The position numbers and the translations under genes were made by a program. Shown in pieces: positions 43,660 to 52,926 of a stretch of 64,000 bases of DNA (its first letter is position 1; each line of letters starts with the position of its first letter). The notes beneath the pieces were generated by a model that saw only the letters and a list, made by a program, of their open reading frames with translations, had not been told where the DNA came from and did no database searches. This DNA is from an uncultured Amylibacter sp. (lineage in GTDB: Bacteria > Pseudomonadota > Alphaproteobacteria > Rhodobacterales > Rhodobacteraceae), in the NCBI GenBank assembly GCA_947497475.1, contig CANMGS010000001.1:248001-312000 (forward strand), in the 5' to 3' direction.

Positions 43660-44829
43660 TTGAGCCATTCTCTGAACAAACTTTCTGCGGTTTTCGTAAA
43701 AACCGCTCCTTTCGGGAAGCACTCTGACGGTGGTGGTTTATGGTTGCACAAAAGACCAGACGGCGGTGCACAGTGGTTCTTGCGGGTAAGCGTTCATGGT
43801 CGACGCAGAGAAATGGGTCTTGGTTCGTTACCCACTGTAACTCTCAAAGACGCAAGGCAACAGGCTACACATTGGCGTGCGGTCGCAAAAACAGGTGTCG
43901 ATCCGATAAAGCTCCGTGAAAAAGAGCGCAGAGAAGCTGAGCGCAACCTTCACATTTTAGATGACGTCGCTACTGATTGTTTTGAAGCAAGAAAACGAGA
44001 ACTAAAGGGAGATGGAAAAGCAGGGCGTTGGTTCTCCCCATTACAATTACACGTGCTACCCAGACTCGGCCGCGTTCCAGTAGCAGAGATTGACCAAAGA
44101 GATATTCGCGACACTTTGGCTCCCATTTGGCATTCCAAACCAGAAACAGCAAAGAAGGCCATCAATCGATTGTCAATATGTATAAAGCACGGAGCAGCTC
44201 TGGGTTTGGATGTAGATTTGCAAGCACCTGAAAAAGCAAAGGCTCTTCTCGGCGCACAACGCCACAAAGTTAAACACACTCCTTTTCTAGCTTGGAAAGA
44301 TGTGCCTAACTTTTATGAAAGTTTGAGCGGCGATACCGTGACGCATCTGGCGTTGAAACTACTGATACTAACGATTGGCACACGTACGCGCCCGTTGAGA
44401 TACCTCAAGCCAGAGCAAATAGTTGATAATATATGGATTGTGCCAGCCGATGGTATGAAAGGGCGTGTCGGCACAACAAGTGACTTTAGAGTGCCTCTAT
44501 CTCACCAAGCTCTTGATATAGTGGAGCGGGCTAAATCGTTGATGCGCGATGGCTATCTATTTCCTAGCCAACGCAAGGGTGTCATTTCTGATGCCACAAT
44601 GTCTCGCCTAATGCAAAGAAGAAGAATGGAAGCGCGCCCACATGGATTTAGATCCAGCTTCAGAACTTGGTGTGCAGAAGAAACAGATACGCGCAGGGAA
44701 GTGGCAGAAGCCTGTCTCGCTCACGTAACAGGGGGCAAGGTAGAGCGTGCTTACCGCAGAACAGATTATCTTGAAGAGAGACGAGAGATAATGCAGCGAT
44801 GGGCAGGCTTTGTGACGCAAAATGAGTAG
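43660..44829 (+). CDS. Tyrosine recombinase/integrase (P4 type)
   Basis: 389 aa from a TTG start (43660) preceded by GGTGGG. The N-terminal DUF4102-like arm-binding domain has GKHSDGGGLWLHKRPDGGAQW and MGLGSLPTVTLKDARQQA. A core-binding domain follows, then the catalytic domain with the first arginine in TIGTRTRPLRYL, the H-x-x-R box in RPHGFRSSFRTWC, then CLAHVTGGKVERAYRRTDYLEERR with the late histidine and tyrosine. It inserts the element at the tRNA-Thr 3' end. It stands at the end far from the intact tRNA, next to the displaced fragment. Confidence 0.93.
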   Translation: MSHSLNKLSAVFVKTAPFGKHSDGGGLWLHKRPDGGAQWFLRVSVHGRRREMGLGSLPTVTLKDARQQATHWRAVAKTGVDPIKLREKERREAERNLHILDDVATDCFEARKRELKGDGKAGRWFSPLQLHVLPRLGRVPVAEIDQRDIRDTLAPIWHSKPETAKKAINRLSICIKHGAALGLDVDLQAPEKAKALLGAQRHKVKHTPFLAWKDVPNFYESLSGDTVTHLALKLLILTIGTRTRPLRYLKPEQIVDNIWIVPADGMKGRVGTTSDFRVPLSHQALDIVERAKSLMRDGYLFPSQRKGVISDATMSRLMQRRRMEARPHGFRSSFRTWCAEETDTRREVAEACLAHVTGGKVERAYRRTDYLEERREIMQRWAGFVTQNE

Positions 44830-45451
44830 AGGTAAACGCAGTGATTTCCCTTCAAGAGGTGCAGAGTTTATTGATTACACACCACCTGAGCCGGGGTGGG
44901 CCTATTGGGAAGACGCGTTTGAGAAAGAGTTTTCCGAAAAATTGCGCAGGCAAATCCTCCTTGCACATCATGATTTCCGTGTGCACAAAAAGGTGTACTA
45001 CAGTCCGGAACGCATAACCGCCAAGAAAATGGTGCGATTAGTTAAGCGATACAAAAAGGGGAAATTAAAAGACAAAACCGTCGACGTTATAAATTTCCTA
45101 AACGACAACTCTATGGATTTTCGTTTTTCGAATCCTCAGGCCACGCGCGTTGAAATCTGTGATTACGTCCTTGATGAATTTTTAGCGAAACCAGGCGACA
45201 GTATGATTTCGCGCCGAAAACCCGAAATCATGTATACGATTATTTTCTTTGATTTACTTTCAAAGGAGGGGATCTATTGCAACCGAGGATCTGATGAAAC
45301 ACGCAGGGATTTGCAGGGCACGCAAGAAGCACCAACAACTCCTTTCCTCGACTTTCTGGGATTGCTGCTTTGGAATAAAACGAAGCTAAACAAAGCAGAA
45401 GTAAGTAAAATTCAAAAAACAATAAACCGGAAGAAGGATTACCTAGCCTGA
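44822..45451 (+). CDS. Hypothetical protein overlapping the integrase gene
   Basis: 209 aa, not recognised. It overlaps the integrase end by 8 nt, so the two are translated together. Basic, soluble and mostly helical, with PEPGWAYWEDAFEKEFSEKL near the N-terminus and a lysine-rich middle (VRLVKRYKKGKLKDK). No helix-turn-helix or nuclease motif was made out. Coupling suggests a role in integration or excision control, but this is inference. Confidence 0.6.
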   Translation: MSRGKRSDFPSRGAEFIDYTPPEPGWAYWEDAFEKEFSEKLRRQILLAHHDFRVHKKVYYSPERITAKKMVRLVKRYKKGKLKDKTVDVINFLNDNSMDFRFSNPQATRVEICDYVLDEFLAKPGDSMISRRKPEIMYTIIFFDLLSKEGIYCNRGSDETRRDLQGTQEAPTTPFLDFLGLLLWNKTKLNKAEVSKIQKTINRKKDYLA

Positions 45452-45577
45452 AAACTTGAACTGGGAGAGCTAATTGAAAAAAAGTTGCCGAACTTTGTCA
45501 TCCAGAGTTGGCTGGCAAAACTAATTAAAACACAACACCTTAATGCAGCCAAACAACATAACGCGAAAGGCTGCAAC

Positions 45578-45790
45578 ATGACTCAATACTTATCAAGCAA
45601 TCAAGTCCAAGCGCGCTATAAGATTAGCCGCTCTTCTCTCTACAGATGGCAAGATGATCCTAATATTAGGTTTCCGATACCAATAAAAATCGGTCATCGC
45701 ATCCTTTGGCGTGATCTTGACCTCGAGGATTTTGACGCTCGTATGGCCAAGTCCTCTTACTCAAATAATAAAATTCAACCAACAACATAA
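45578..45790 (+). CDS. AlpA-like helix-turn-helix regulator/excisionase
   Basis: 70 aa from ATG 45578 with AAAGG upstream; an in-frame start at 45485 lacks support. One MerR-like helix-turn-helix: QVQARYKISRSSLYRWQDDP, then FPIPIKIGHRILWRDLDLEDF, the standard AlpA form. AlpA proteins activate integrase genes or act as excisionases in P4-like elements. It sits between the integrase and primase genes, as in phage satellites. Confidence 0.85.
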   Translation: MTQYLSSNQVQARYKISRSSLYRWQDDPNIRFPIPIKIGHRILWRDLDLEDFDARMAKSSYSNNKIQPTT

Positions 45791-45855
45791 CAAAAGCCCG
45801 AACCGTGCTTTTGGAGGCCAGTTCAGGCTTAGCAACAAAATTCAAAGGGAAAAAC

Positions 45856-46131
45856 ATGTCATATAAGAATTCAAATTTCTCACAAAAGGGACCTACTTTC
45901 AAGCTTTTGGCTGCCCAGAATTTACAGGATGATTGGCTCAATCATGCTTGGCAAAATAGCCCCTCAAAAACTGTAGTCACTCAAATAGAAGACACTATTT
46001 TCATTGGTTTTGAAGACAATATAACGGGCAATCGTTTTGGAGTCGCCCTGCCAAGTTTAGATGCTTTAAAACTTGGAAGGTCTCTGATTGGGCACACTCA
46101 ATTATCGATTTCTAGCAGCGGAGAATTCTAG
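45856..46131 (+). CDS. Hypothetical protein upstream of primase
   Basis: 91 aa from ATG 45856 (AAAGGG upstream). Not recognised; beta-rich with a helical start (KLLAAQNLQDDWLNHAWQN), TQIEDTIFIGFEDNITGNRF and a serine-rich end. Its stop overlaps the GTG start of the primase gene by one base, so it is coupled to the replication gene. Confidence 0.6.
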   Translation: MSYKNSNFSQKGPTFKLLAAQNLQDDWLNHAWQNSPSKTVVTQIEDTIFIGFEDNITGNRFGVALPSLDALKLGRSLIGHTQLSISSSGEF

Positions 46132-48386
46132 TGAACCTTCCACCACGCTTTATACTTTATCGCCGCTTTTGGGATCCTCTAAAAAACAAATGGCAGAAAA
46201 TTCCATGCAATGAGCATGGCCAAAACATAAACGCCCACCATCCCAAACATTGGAGACTTTACACAGATGTAAAGCCACATGCTAAATGGGATGAAAAGCA
46301 ACCAAACGCACCCTATGGTGTTGGATGGGTGTTAAACTGTGATGGTTACTTTTTTGTCGATATTGATGATGGGCGAGAAGCGGATGGCTCATGGAACAAA
46401 GATGCCGAAAGCCTTTTCCTATCGTTTAATGGAGCGCTTGGCGAAGTTTCAACCAGTGGAAACGGACTTCATATCATCGGTCGCTGCGACCCAACAAAAA
46501 TAAAGAACAGCCGTAATAAATGGAACGGTAATCGCGAGTTTTACTGGGACAAACGTTTCGTTGCACTTTCAAAGGAAGGCCTGAAGCCAATTAACGGAAA
46601 AGCATCGGATCGAGATTGGACCGAACATCTTCTAGGGGTCATCCCGCAACGTAAAACAGTTGAACAATTGCAACCTACACATAGTGAAAATTGTACTGGT
46701 TCCATTAACGACGACGAACTTATTCAAAAAATGCTCAAGTCTTGTTCAGCTTCTGGCGCGTTTGGCGGTGTTAAATTTGCCGACTTATGGCAAGCCAACG
46801 CAGAGAAACTTGGCCAAAAATACCCCGATCTAATTCGTCCATTCGATCATAGTTCTGCCGATGCTGCTCTAATGATGCATCTCGCATTCTGGACCAGAAA
46901 AAACGCTAAACACATGGACCAGTTATTTAGGCGATCTAAGCTCTTGAGAGACAAATGGGAAAACCGTCCCGACTACCGAAACAGGACAATTCAAAAAGCC
47001 ATTCAGCTGTGCAAAAAAGTATATTCTCGGGCCGATGCTGCCATTGACGGAATTAGTAAATGTCACGCAGACTTGAGCCAAGACGATATTGCTCGGTACC
47101 TTTTTGATAAAAAATGGGCAGGTAAAAAGCACTATATTCCAGAAAAGAACCGTTGGGCCAGTTGGGATGGGACAAGGTGGCTGTTAGCCTCAACAAAGAA
47201 CGATCAGATTACACAGCTTCGCAAAGATTTGCGCGATGTAGCCGGGGCCGATGATCCACAGAAACGAAGGCGACTAGGCGATAATAAATTCATCATGGCA
47301 ATTGATACATTGATGAAAACAAATGAGGGGGCAGTCCGTAGCTTAGATGACTGGGATAGCGACCCGTTCATTTTGGGCACACCAACCTGTGTCGTTGATT
47401 TGAAAACAAGTAAATGCAGGCCACGCACAGCAACTGATTATATATTGAATGCAACTGGTTTTGACCCCGCTTCTAAGGGCGCTACCCCCCAAAGATGGCT
47501 GGCGTTTCTAAATAAAATCACTGGAGATGATGCTGGCTTAGTTGAGTTTCTGCAAAGGCTGAGTGGGTATGCGGCTACGGGTTCGGCAAAAGAACACAAG
47601 ATGTTTTTCGCATATGGCGCAGGCAGAAATGGCAAAAGCACATGGCTTAATACTCTGGCAGCTATTTTGTCTAATGATTACTCTAAAGTTATTCCACCGA
47701 AGCTACTTCTTGATAAGAAAACTGAACAGCACGCGACTGATTTGGCCCACCTCGCCAATGCTCGTTTGGCACGCGCCTCTGAGTTACCAGTTGGAAAGGT
47801 ATGGGACGAAGCTCTGCTAAAACAAATTACAGGTGGTGACCCTATTACCGCACGCCTAATGCGACAGGATAACTTCACGTTCACTCCGCAATGCACACTA
47901 ATCGTTGACGCAAACAATGCGCCATCTATCCGAGGTGTTGATGAGGCTATCCGCCGTCGCATGTGTGTAATCCCTTTTAATGTGACCATTGCCGCAGACC
48001 AGGTTGATTTGGATTTAAGTACAAAATTGCTTGAAGAGGGTCCCGAAATACTGCGTTGGATTATTGACGGAGCCGTTAAATGGAACATTGACGGATTAAA
48101 GATACCTGATGTTGTGAAGAATGCTTCAAATGAATACTTAGACGCAGAAGACATACTTGGAAATTTTTTACAGGATCACTTCCTTCGTAATCCGAAGGCC
48201 AGAATTAGCAACAATGATTTAAATGAAAGGTTTCAAAACCACCTATCAACACAAAGGTTGGCGTCGTGGACAGCCACTTCGTTAAGTAAAGAAATGCGCA
48301 AGCGTGGTTATGTACGATACAAATCAGGTAACGAACGGGGATTTAGAGGTCTTCAAGTCAAATTTAGATTGCCAAGTGGCGTATGA
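46131..48386 (+). CDS. Primase-polymerase/SF3 helicase (phage/satellite replication protein)
   Basis: 751 aa from a GTG start with GGAG upstream. The N-terminal half is a primase-polymerase-like domain with the acidic pair in GYFFVDIDDG and STSGNGLHIIG. A helical linker follows (KHMDQLFRRSKLLRDKWE), then a D5_N region and an SF3 helicase with Walker A GAGRNGKSTW, sensor VDANNAPSIRG and arginine finger region AIRRRMCVIPF. It should initiate replication of the excised element. It is the only replication gene in the island. Confidence 0.9.
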   Translation: MNLPPRFILYRRFWDPLKNKWQKIPCNEHGQNINAHHPKHWRLYTDVKPHAKWDEKQPNAPYGVGWVLNCDGYFFVDIDDGREADGSWNKDAESLFLSFNGALGEVSTSGNGLHIIGRCDPTKIKNSRNKWNGNREFYWDKRFVALSKEGLKPINGKASDRDWTEHLLGVIPQRKTVEQLQPTHSENCTGSINDDELIQKMLKSCSASGAFGGVKFADLWQANAEKLGQKYPDLIRPFDHSSADAALMMHLAFWTRKNAKHMDQLFRRSKLLRDKWENRPDYRNRTIQKAIQLCKKVYSRADAAIDGISKCHADLSQDDIARYLFDKKWAGKKHYIPEKNRWASWDGTRWLLASTKNDQITQLRKDLRDVAGADDPQKRRRLGDNKFIMAIDTLMKTNEGAVRSLDDWDSDPFILGTPTCVVDLKTSKCRPRTATDYILNATGFDPASKGATPQRWLAFLNKITGDDAGLVEFLQRLSGYAATGSAKEHKMFFAYGAGRNGKSTWLNTLAAILSNDYSKVIPPKLLLDKKTEQHATDLAHLANARLARASELPVGKVWDEALLKQITGGDPITARLMRQDNFTFTPQCTLIVDANNAPSIRGVDEAIRRRMCVIPFNVTIAADQVDLDLSTKLLEEGPEILRWIIDGAVKWNIDGLKIPDVVKNASNEYLDAEDILGNFLQDHFLRNPKARISNNDLNERFQNHLSTQRLASWTATSLSKEMRKRGYVRYKSGNERGFRGLQVKFRLPSGV

Positions 48387-48603
48387 TTTTAACACAGACA
48401 TCAATTGGGACACGTGGGACAGCTATACCACTATTAGGCACATAGAGATTTAACATGAGTTTTACTATGTGCCCTATAATCATTATCCCGTCCCACGTGC
48501 CCCAAAAAAGTTGTGTAAGTAATGATTAAAATTCTGTCGCTAGTAAAAAGGTGAGCTTCCGCGTAACCCGCAAAAGGTTAAAGCTCCAGAAGGACCCAAA
48601 CAA

Positions 48604-48894
48604 TTATTCACGGACGCATTGGATTTCAAATCGACCATAGTCATCGTATCCCCAACCTGCATCTGAGCCATTATATTTGTAAGGCTTTCTGGTTGGTATA
48701 GCCACACGTGCTATAATTGTTGCAATCCTTGTGTGGCACCCTAGTTCTGAATAACCCGTGTCACGCAGCTCGCCATTCTTTTCATGTTGTACCACCACTG
48801 CAAAACTATCATTGGTTGCAAGGCGTATCTCAGCCTGAGTGTTGGCACCCATTGAAACAAAGATAATTACGCTGGCTGATTTTAAGTAGGTCAT
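48604..48894 (-). CDS. Small exported hypothetical protein
   Basis: 96 aa from ATG 48892-48894 with AAGGAG upstream. A signal peptide (MTYLKSASVIIFVSMGANTQA) precedes a mature part of about 75 residues with two cysteines, likely a disulfide, and an aromatic/glycine-rich end (YNGSDAGWGYDDYGRFEIQC). The longer frame to 49017 has no ribosome-binding site and overlaps the lipoprotein gene. Function unknown; lies downstream of the lipoprotein gene on the same strand. Confidence 0.65.
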   Translation of the reverse strand: MTYLKSASVIIFVSMGANTQAEIRLATNDSFAVVVQHEKNGELRDTGYSELGCHTRIATIIARVAIPTRKPYKYNGSDAGWGYDDYGRFEIQCVRE

Positions 48895-49007
48895 TTCAGA
48901 TCTCCTTCGATAAGTGATCATTTCGGTACCACCTGAAGACATTTTGTGTTGATTAGGCATTAAGAGTTCTTGAGCACTTTTTGCTTTCGTTGCTATTGGC
49001 CACCAAT

Positions 49008-49322
49008 TCAGATGCAAACACCAATATAGTGAACGTCAAATATACCCGCACTCACTGCATTTGGGGCAAACTTACTGACTGCGTTGCGTGATGTCATTTC
49101 ATAGCCGTTTGGACAGATACCTGTATCTAGGATGAATTGATCCAAGCGCGCTAAACGCTGGCGTTCTGCTTCATTGTCATTCACTGGATAAACGCTGTCT
49201 GCGATATTGGTATACTCAAATCCCTCTTTGGTTGGCTTGAATGCAGCGTTCGTACTCAAATCATAGTTTGCACAGGCGCATAATCCAAGCAGGCTGAAAG
49301 CGGCCGATAATCTCAAATACAT
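49008..49322 (-). CDS. Small lipoprotein
   Basis: 104 aa from ATG 49320-49322 with GAGG upstream. The signal ends in a lipobox (SLLGLCACANYD), predicting lipid attachment at the second cysteine. The mature part has QRLARLDQFILDTGICPNGYE and two further cysteines. Not assigned to a family. With the adjacent small exported protein it forms a surface-directed pair inside the island. Confidence 0.65.
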   Translation of the reverse strand: MYLRLSAAFSLLGLCACANYDLSTNAAFKPTKEGFEYTNIADSVYPVNDNEAERQRLARLDQFILDTGICPNGYEMTSRNAVSKFAPNAVSAGIFDVHYIGVCI

Positions 49323-49398
49323 TTTTACCTCAACAGTTTTATGACAATGAAACAAAGTTCTCAATGGTACTTATAGTCCGTGGTCTTATAGACGTCAA

Positions 49399-49635
49399 TT
49401 GAGCACATTTGCAGATGTGGAACAAAAACCAGACATAAAAGAAAAATTCGGCGTTAGAGTTAGAGCGTTACGATCTGCGAAAGGGTTTTCTCAAGAAGCC
49501 TTTGCGGATGAATGCGGACTTGATCGCACTTATATTGGTGGCGTTGAGCGAGGTGAGCGAAATATATCGATTGTGAATATTGAAAAAATATCTACAGCAC
49601 TGAATGTGAATTTATCACATCTGTTTGAATTTTGA
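49399..49635 (+). CDS. Xre/Cro-type helix-turn-helix regulator
   Basis: 78 aa, one HTH_3 domain: FGVRVRALRSAKGFSQEAFADECGLDRTYIGGVERGERNIS-type sequence (positions about 17-55), typical of small repressors that precede restriction or defence genes. The start is uncertain: TTG at 49399 or GTG at 49417. It faces the SIR2/SMC operon tail-to-tail rather than leading it, so which genes it controls is open. Confidence 0.8.
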   Translation: MSTFADVEQKPDIKEKFGVRVRALRSAKGFSQEAFADECGLDRTYIGGVERGERNISIVNIEKISTALNVNLSHLFEF

Positions 49636-49912
49636 GTAATGGTTCTCAACATTTCTTCGGAAATTTAACGACAAATATATCCATAACTATGTGACAAACG
49701 AGATGGTAGCGGACCTTCGAGCTGAAGCCGAATTCTCGTTCGATTTCACCAAAGCTGTCGTTCAGAATTGATTTAAGACTGTTATGCAGAGTAACTTAGA
49801 TGAGAAGTTAGCTTTCTTTTACGTAGGTACGAGGTGTTCCCACCAATTTCGGCTGACTCGAATCTTCATTCTAAGAACTTAGGGCGAGCGTTAGGTTGCT
49901 CACGGATCATTT

Positions 49913-52354
49913 TCACACTGCAACAGGTGCGCTGAAAACGGAACTCGGGTCCCACGTTTTCATTTCATATCGGCACTCAGTGTTCTGATCGTGACTCCTG
50001 GAAAGTTCGATTGTGACGAGACGATCACCCTCGTAGGCAGGACTTAACTCCAGTGCCAGGTAGTCGAACAAAGGCTTCTCATGGACGGCAATGATGGTCT
50101 GGCGCTTACGTTGTCTGGAAAGGGTGCGGAGCAACGCCGCAAATTGAGCGATATGTATCTCGTCCATACTTTGTACCGGATCGTCGATAACTAACCATGG
50201 TAGTGTTGGTTTGACCGAGAGATTCAGTGACATAAAAAGCGTCAAGGCTGCTGTGTTGAGATTGCCCGCACTAAGCATTGATCGCGGATTTCCTAATCTG
50301 TTTTCGCCCCGGTAAACGGTTTCGAGAGAGGCAACCACAGGGCCGTTACCTGAACTCGGAAAGGCGAATGCTGGGATGAACCGCTCATCCGGTGCCAAAC
50401 GAATAAAGAGGTCCTTCCAAGTTTCATTCAAAGACTCATTGAAAACGCGTCTTACAATGTTGGTCCTCACGGCAACCGTATTATCGGAAAGGTTTTTGCC
50501 CAGCTCTCGACTCTTGTCGGCCTTTGTCCACGCTTTATCGATCTTGGCTTTCTTGTCCTTTGCAGCTTTCAGGTAAGCCCTAAGGTTTTTTTCTTGAACT
50601 TCACACTCTTGCAAACTGTCAGCAATGTTGGCTACGTTACGCCTCGCGGCTTGTTTGATATTAATCGCATTTTGCTGAGTAACGATGGCATCGGAGCATC
50701 GAGACAGCGTTTGGGAAAGGGACTCGTCCTTAGCGGCGCTTTCTAGCCCAAGTTGTTTGGGAAACGCTTCAGCTGAAGTTCTCAGACCCCGCAATGACTC
50801 TTGATTTTGACGTAATACACTGAGACTGGATGACGCCGAACGCTCTTTGCCGTTTAAGTTTTCTCCGTCGGTCGCTGCAGACCTGCTATAAATCAATTTT
50901 TGAGAAACCTCCGTCAAACGAGCGATCTCAGCGACCAACGTGTTTCTCGCATTCTTAGACAGAACTTTGGTCTCGAACTCGGTCACAAGACGCGTGTTCT
51001 GTTCGTTTAACGTGTTTTCTGTTTGACGCTCTGTGACAACCTCCTGGAGTTCGTTTGCCATTCGAGAGAGTGAAGAAATATGTGTCGCCAAATGCGCGCG
51101 TAACGGTGTCTCAGCCACCTCGCTAAAATCGCGGTCACACACTGGACAATGATCATCTTGAATTAGCGGAACAAGTTCAGATAGGGCGGTTGCAAGATCT
51201 CCGCTGCCCTTCGATAAAGCCGCGACACGCGTATCAAGGCGCGCCAATCGCGATTTGGACTTCTCGATAATCTCTCGTGTTTGATTCAGACGTACCGTGT
51301 TCTCATGATCTTCTTGTAGTTGTCGATTTTTTCGTTCCAATTCGTTCGATACTGCGTTCGTTGCATCTGCATGAGCTTCTGCGTATCCGACTACATTTGA
51401 GTCAGACAAGTTTGGAAGTAGTTTGGCAGCATCAGTAAGTGATGCCAACAAGGTGCTCTCATGAGATGTTCGCCATGCCTCCAGCAAGGTCCGCGCCATT
51501 TGAAGTGCTTTCTCAGCATCGTCAACTGCAGTCGTGTCAAAGGCTGATGAAAGGGTCGCCAATAAGGATTGCGCTGCAGCTACTTCACGGTTGAGTACGG
51601 ACAATTGCTCCGACTTTGCACTGTCGTCATCCTGCTTGAAAATAACTTTAGCTGCTTCCTTCGGTTCTTCATGTTCATCAACATCGAGCGGTGATAGAGC
51701 CTCCTTGAGGTCTAATTCTCTTGCTGTACGCTCTTTAACGCTTTCCTCTAGTTGAAACTCAAGCGTCTTTACACGATCTAATATTGCCGCCCGCTCATCC
51801 TCAATTTCTTCAAAGAGAGGGATAGACTTTCTCAATCGCTTCACATGTTTGAGGTGGTGGAGCCCGTCAATTATATTGTCCAGAACATCAAGGCCAAGAA
51901 GCTCTTGGACGAACCTTGTTAGGGGACTTTTATCTGATCTAGTATCGTCACCTTCGTATATCTCAAGCAATCGCCCGAGGATCGATTGGGCCAGAAAGCA
52001 TCGCTCGGTGTAAAATCGGGTTTGCTGCTCAGTGAGAAGCGGATGGCCAGTGATGCGAGCGTCACTGACGGTGATTTCGGAGGGCGTTGTACCGAGTTCT
52101 GGATGATTGCTTCCAACGGCAACTACCGCTTTTTGGGCACCAACATGAATAAGGTCATTTGCATCTTCAGTCTTTGATCGCAGAAGCGAATTGACTTGGC
52201 CAGTTAAACCGAGCTCCAATGCAGACAAGAAGCTTGTCTTTCCGCTGCCGTTTGCACCATGTATCAAGATCACAGGTGCATCTAACTCAACATCTATCCT
52301 GCCTCGAATACTGCGGAAGTTCTCTACACTTAGGCTTGTCAGTCTACTGCTCAT
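49913..52354 (-). CDS. SMC/Rad50-like ABC ATPase with zinc hook (Lamassu LmuB / ABC-3C type)
   Basis: 813 aa. N-terminal half-ATPase with Walker A GANGSGKT (33-40) after VENFRSIRG; long coiled coils on both sides of a central CPVC zinc-hook motif (403-406). The C-terminal half-ATPase has an ABC signature LSAGNLNTAALTLF, Walker B LPWLVIDDPVQSMD and an H-loop histidine (IIAVHEKPLF). This is a small SbcC/Rad50-like architecture, with no SbcD nuclease nearby. In defence systems such ATPases sense foreign DNA and release an effector; here the effector would be the SIR2 protein encoded first in the operon. Last gene, 4-nt overlap. Confidence 0.9.
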   Translation of the reverse strand: MSSRLTSLSVENFRSIRGRIDVELDAPVILIHGANGSGKTSFLSALELGLTGQVNSLLRSKTEDANDLIHVGAQKAVVAVGSNHPELGTTPSEITVSDARITGHPLLTEQQTRFYTERCFLAQSILGRLLEIYEGDDTRSDKSPLTRFVQELLGLDVLDNIIDGLHHLKHVKRLRKSIPLFEEIEDERAAILDRVKTLEFQLEESVKERTARELDLKEALSPLDVDEHEEPKEAAKVIFKQDDDSAKSEQLSVLNREVAAAQSLLATLSSAFDTTAVDDAEKALQMARTLLEAWRTSHESTLLASLTDAAKLLPNLSDSNVVGYAEAHADATNAVSNELERKNRQLQEDHENTVRLNQTREIIEKSKSRLARLDTRVAALSKGSGDLATALSELVPLIQDDHCPVCDRDFSEVAETPLRAHLATHISSLSRMANELQEVVTERQTENTLNEQNTRLVTEFETKVLSKNARNTLVAEIARLTEVSQKLIYSRSAATDGENLNGKERSASSSLSVLRQNQESLRGLRTSAEAFPKQLGLESAAKDESLSQTLSRCSDAIVTQQNAINIKQAARRNVANIADSLQECEVQEKNLRAYLKAAKDKKAKIDKAWTKADKSRELGKNLSDNTVAVRTNIVRRVFNESLNETWKDLFIRLAPDERFIPAFAFPSSGNGPVVASLETVYRGENRLGNPRSMLSAGNLNTAALTLFMSLNLSVKPTLPWLVIDDPVQSMDEIHIAQFAALLRTLSRQRKRQTIIAVHEKPLFDYLALELSPAYEGDRLVTIELSRSHDQNTECRYEMKTWDPSSVFSAPVAV

Positions 52355-52926
52355 AGCTCTTCCTCCAGGCCTTCTTCTAAATCCTTGAGAATGATGGCGT
52401 TGATATCGGCTTCGACAGCATTTGCGCCGATGGTGGCAGACTCTGTGACGGCCAAAATGTCTGGCCGTAGGTTTGAGATTTCGTCCTGCAGTTCACTCAA
52501 CGGATCAACCACGATGCTGTCTTCGTGCGCAACAAGAGGCGTAAGAACAGCTAGCCAGTTTGACACGGCGGCATCAGCTTCTTCAGTGGAAACTGACCCG
52601 ATCGGCAAGACACGGCACGCGGACATCATATCTGAAATGGCGGATTGCGTAGGTCGAGGCCCCACAATAATGGTCGTTAGCGGATTGGTTTTGCGCGCGA
52701 TATCTAAAGCACGCCCTACACTTAAGACTTGACGTACGATTGTGTCATTGTCGTCCGTTTCAGCGGTGTCGGCGACCAAAACAAGGTCGCTTGTGTTCTC
52801 TGGTCCGACAAGTACCGCTGGGAACGTGAACTGCATACCGCTGATCATTAGTGGAGTTGGTAGCAGCCGGTAGCCGTGTATTGCGAGGTGGTCGACGACG
52901 CGCGAAACTGGATTTCCTGTAGTCAT
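52351..52926 (-). CDS. Middle component of the SIR2/SMC system (LmuC / ABC-3C MC-like)
   Basis: 191 aa. An alpha/beta N-terminal part (VVDHLAIHGYRLLPTPLMIS, FPAVLVGPENTSDLVLVADT, TTIIVGPRPTQSAISDMMSA) is followed by an acidic helical C-terminus. No catalytic motif. Size, position between effector and ATPase, and 4-nt overlaps on both sides match the adaptor of Lamassu or ABC-three-component systems. It probably links the ATPase to the effector. Family assignment rests mainly on context. Confidence 0.65.
   Translation of the reverse strand: MTTGNPVSRVVDHLAIHGYRLLPTPLMISGMQFTFPAVLVGPENTSDLVLVADTAETDDNDTIVRQVLSVGRALDIARKTNPLTTIIVGPRPTQSAISDMMSACRVLPIGSVSTEEADAAVSNWLAVLTPLVAHEDSIVVDPLSELQDEISNLRPDILAVTESATIGANAVEADINAIILKDLEEGLEEEL

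Noticed and set aside
49913-52354. SbcC repair nuclease subunit
   Set aside because: The architecture is similar, but there is no SbcD partner; the gene is coupled to a SIR2 effector and adaptor in an island, and it is shorter than usual SbcC.
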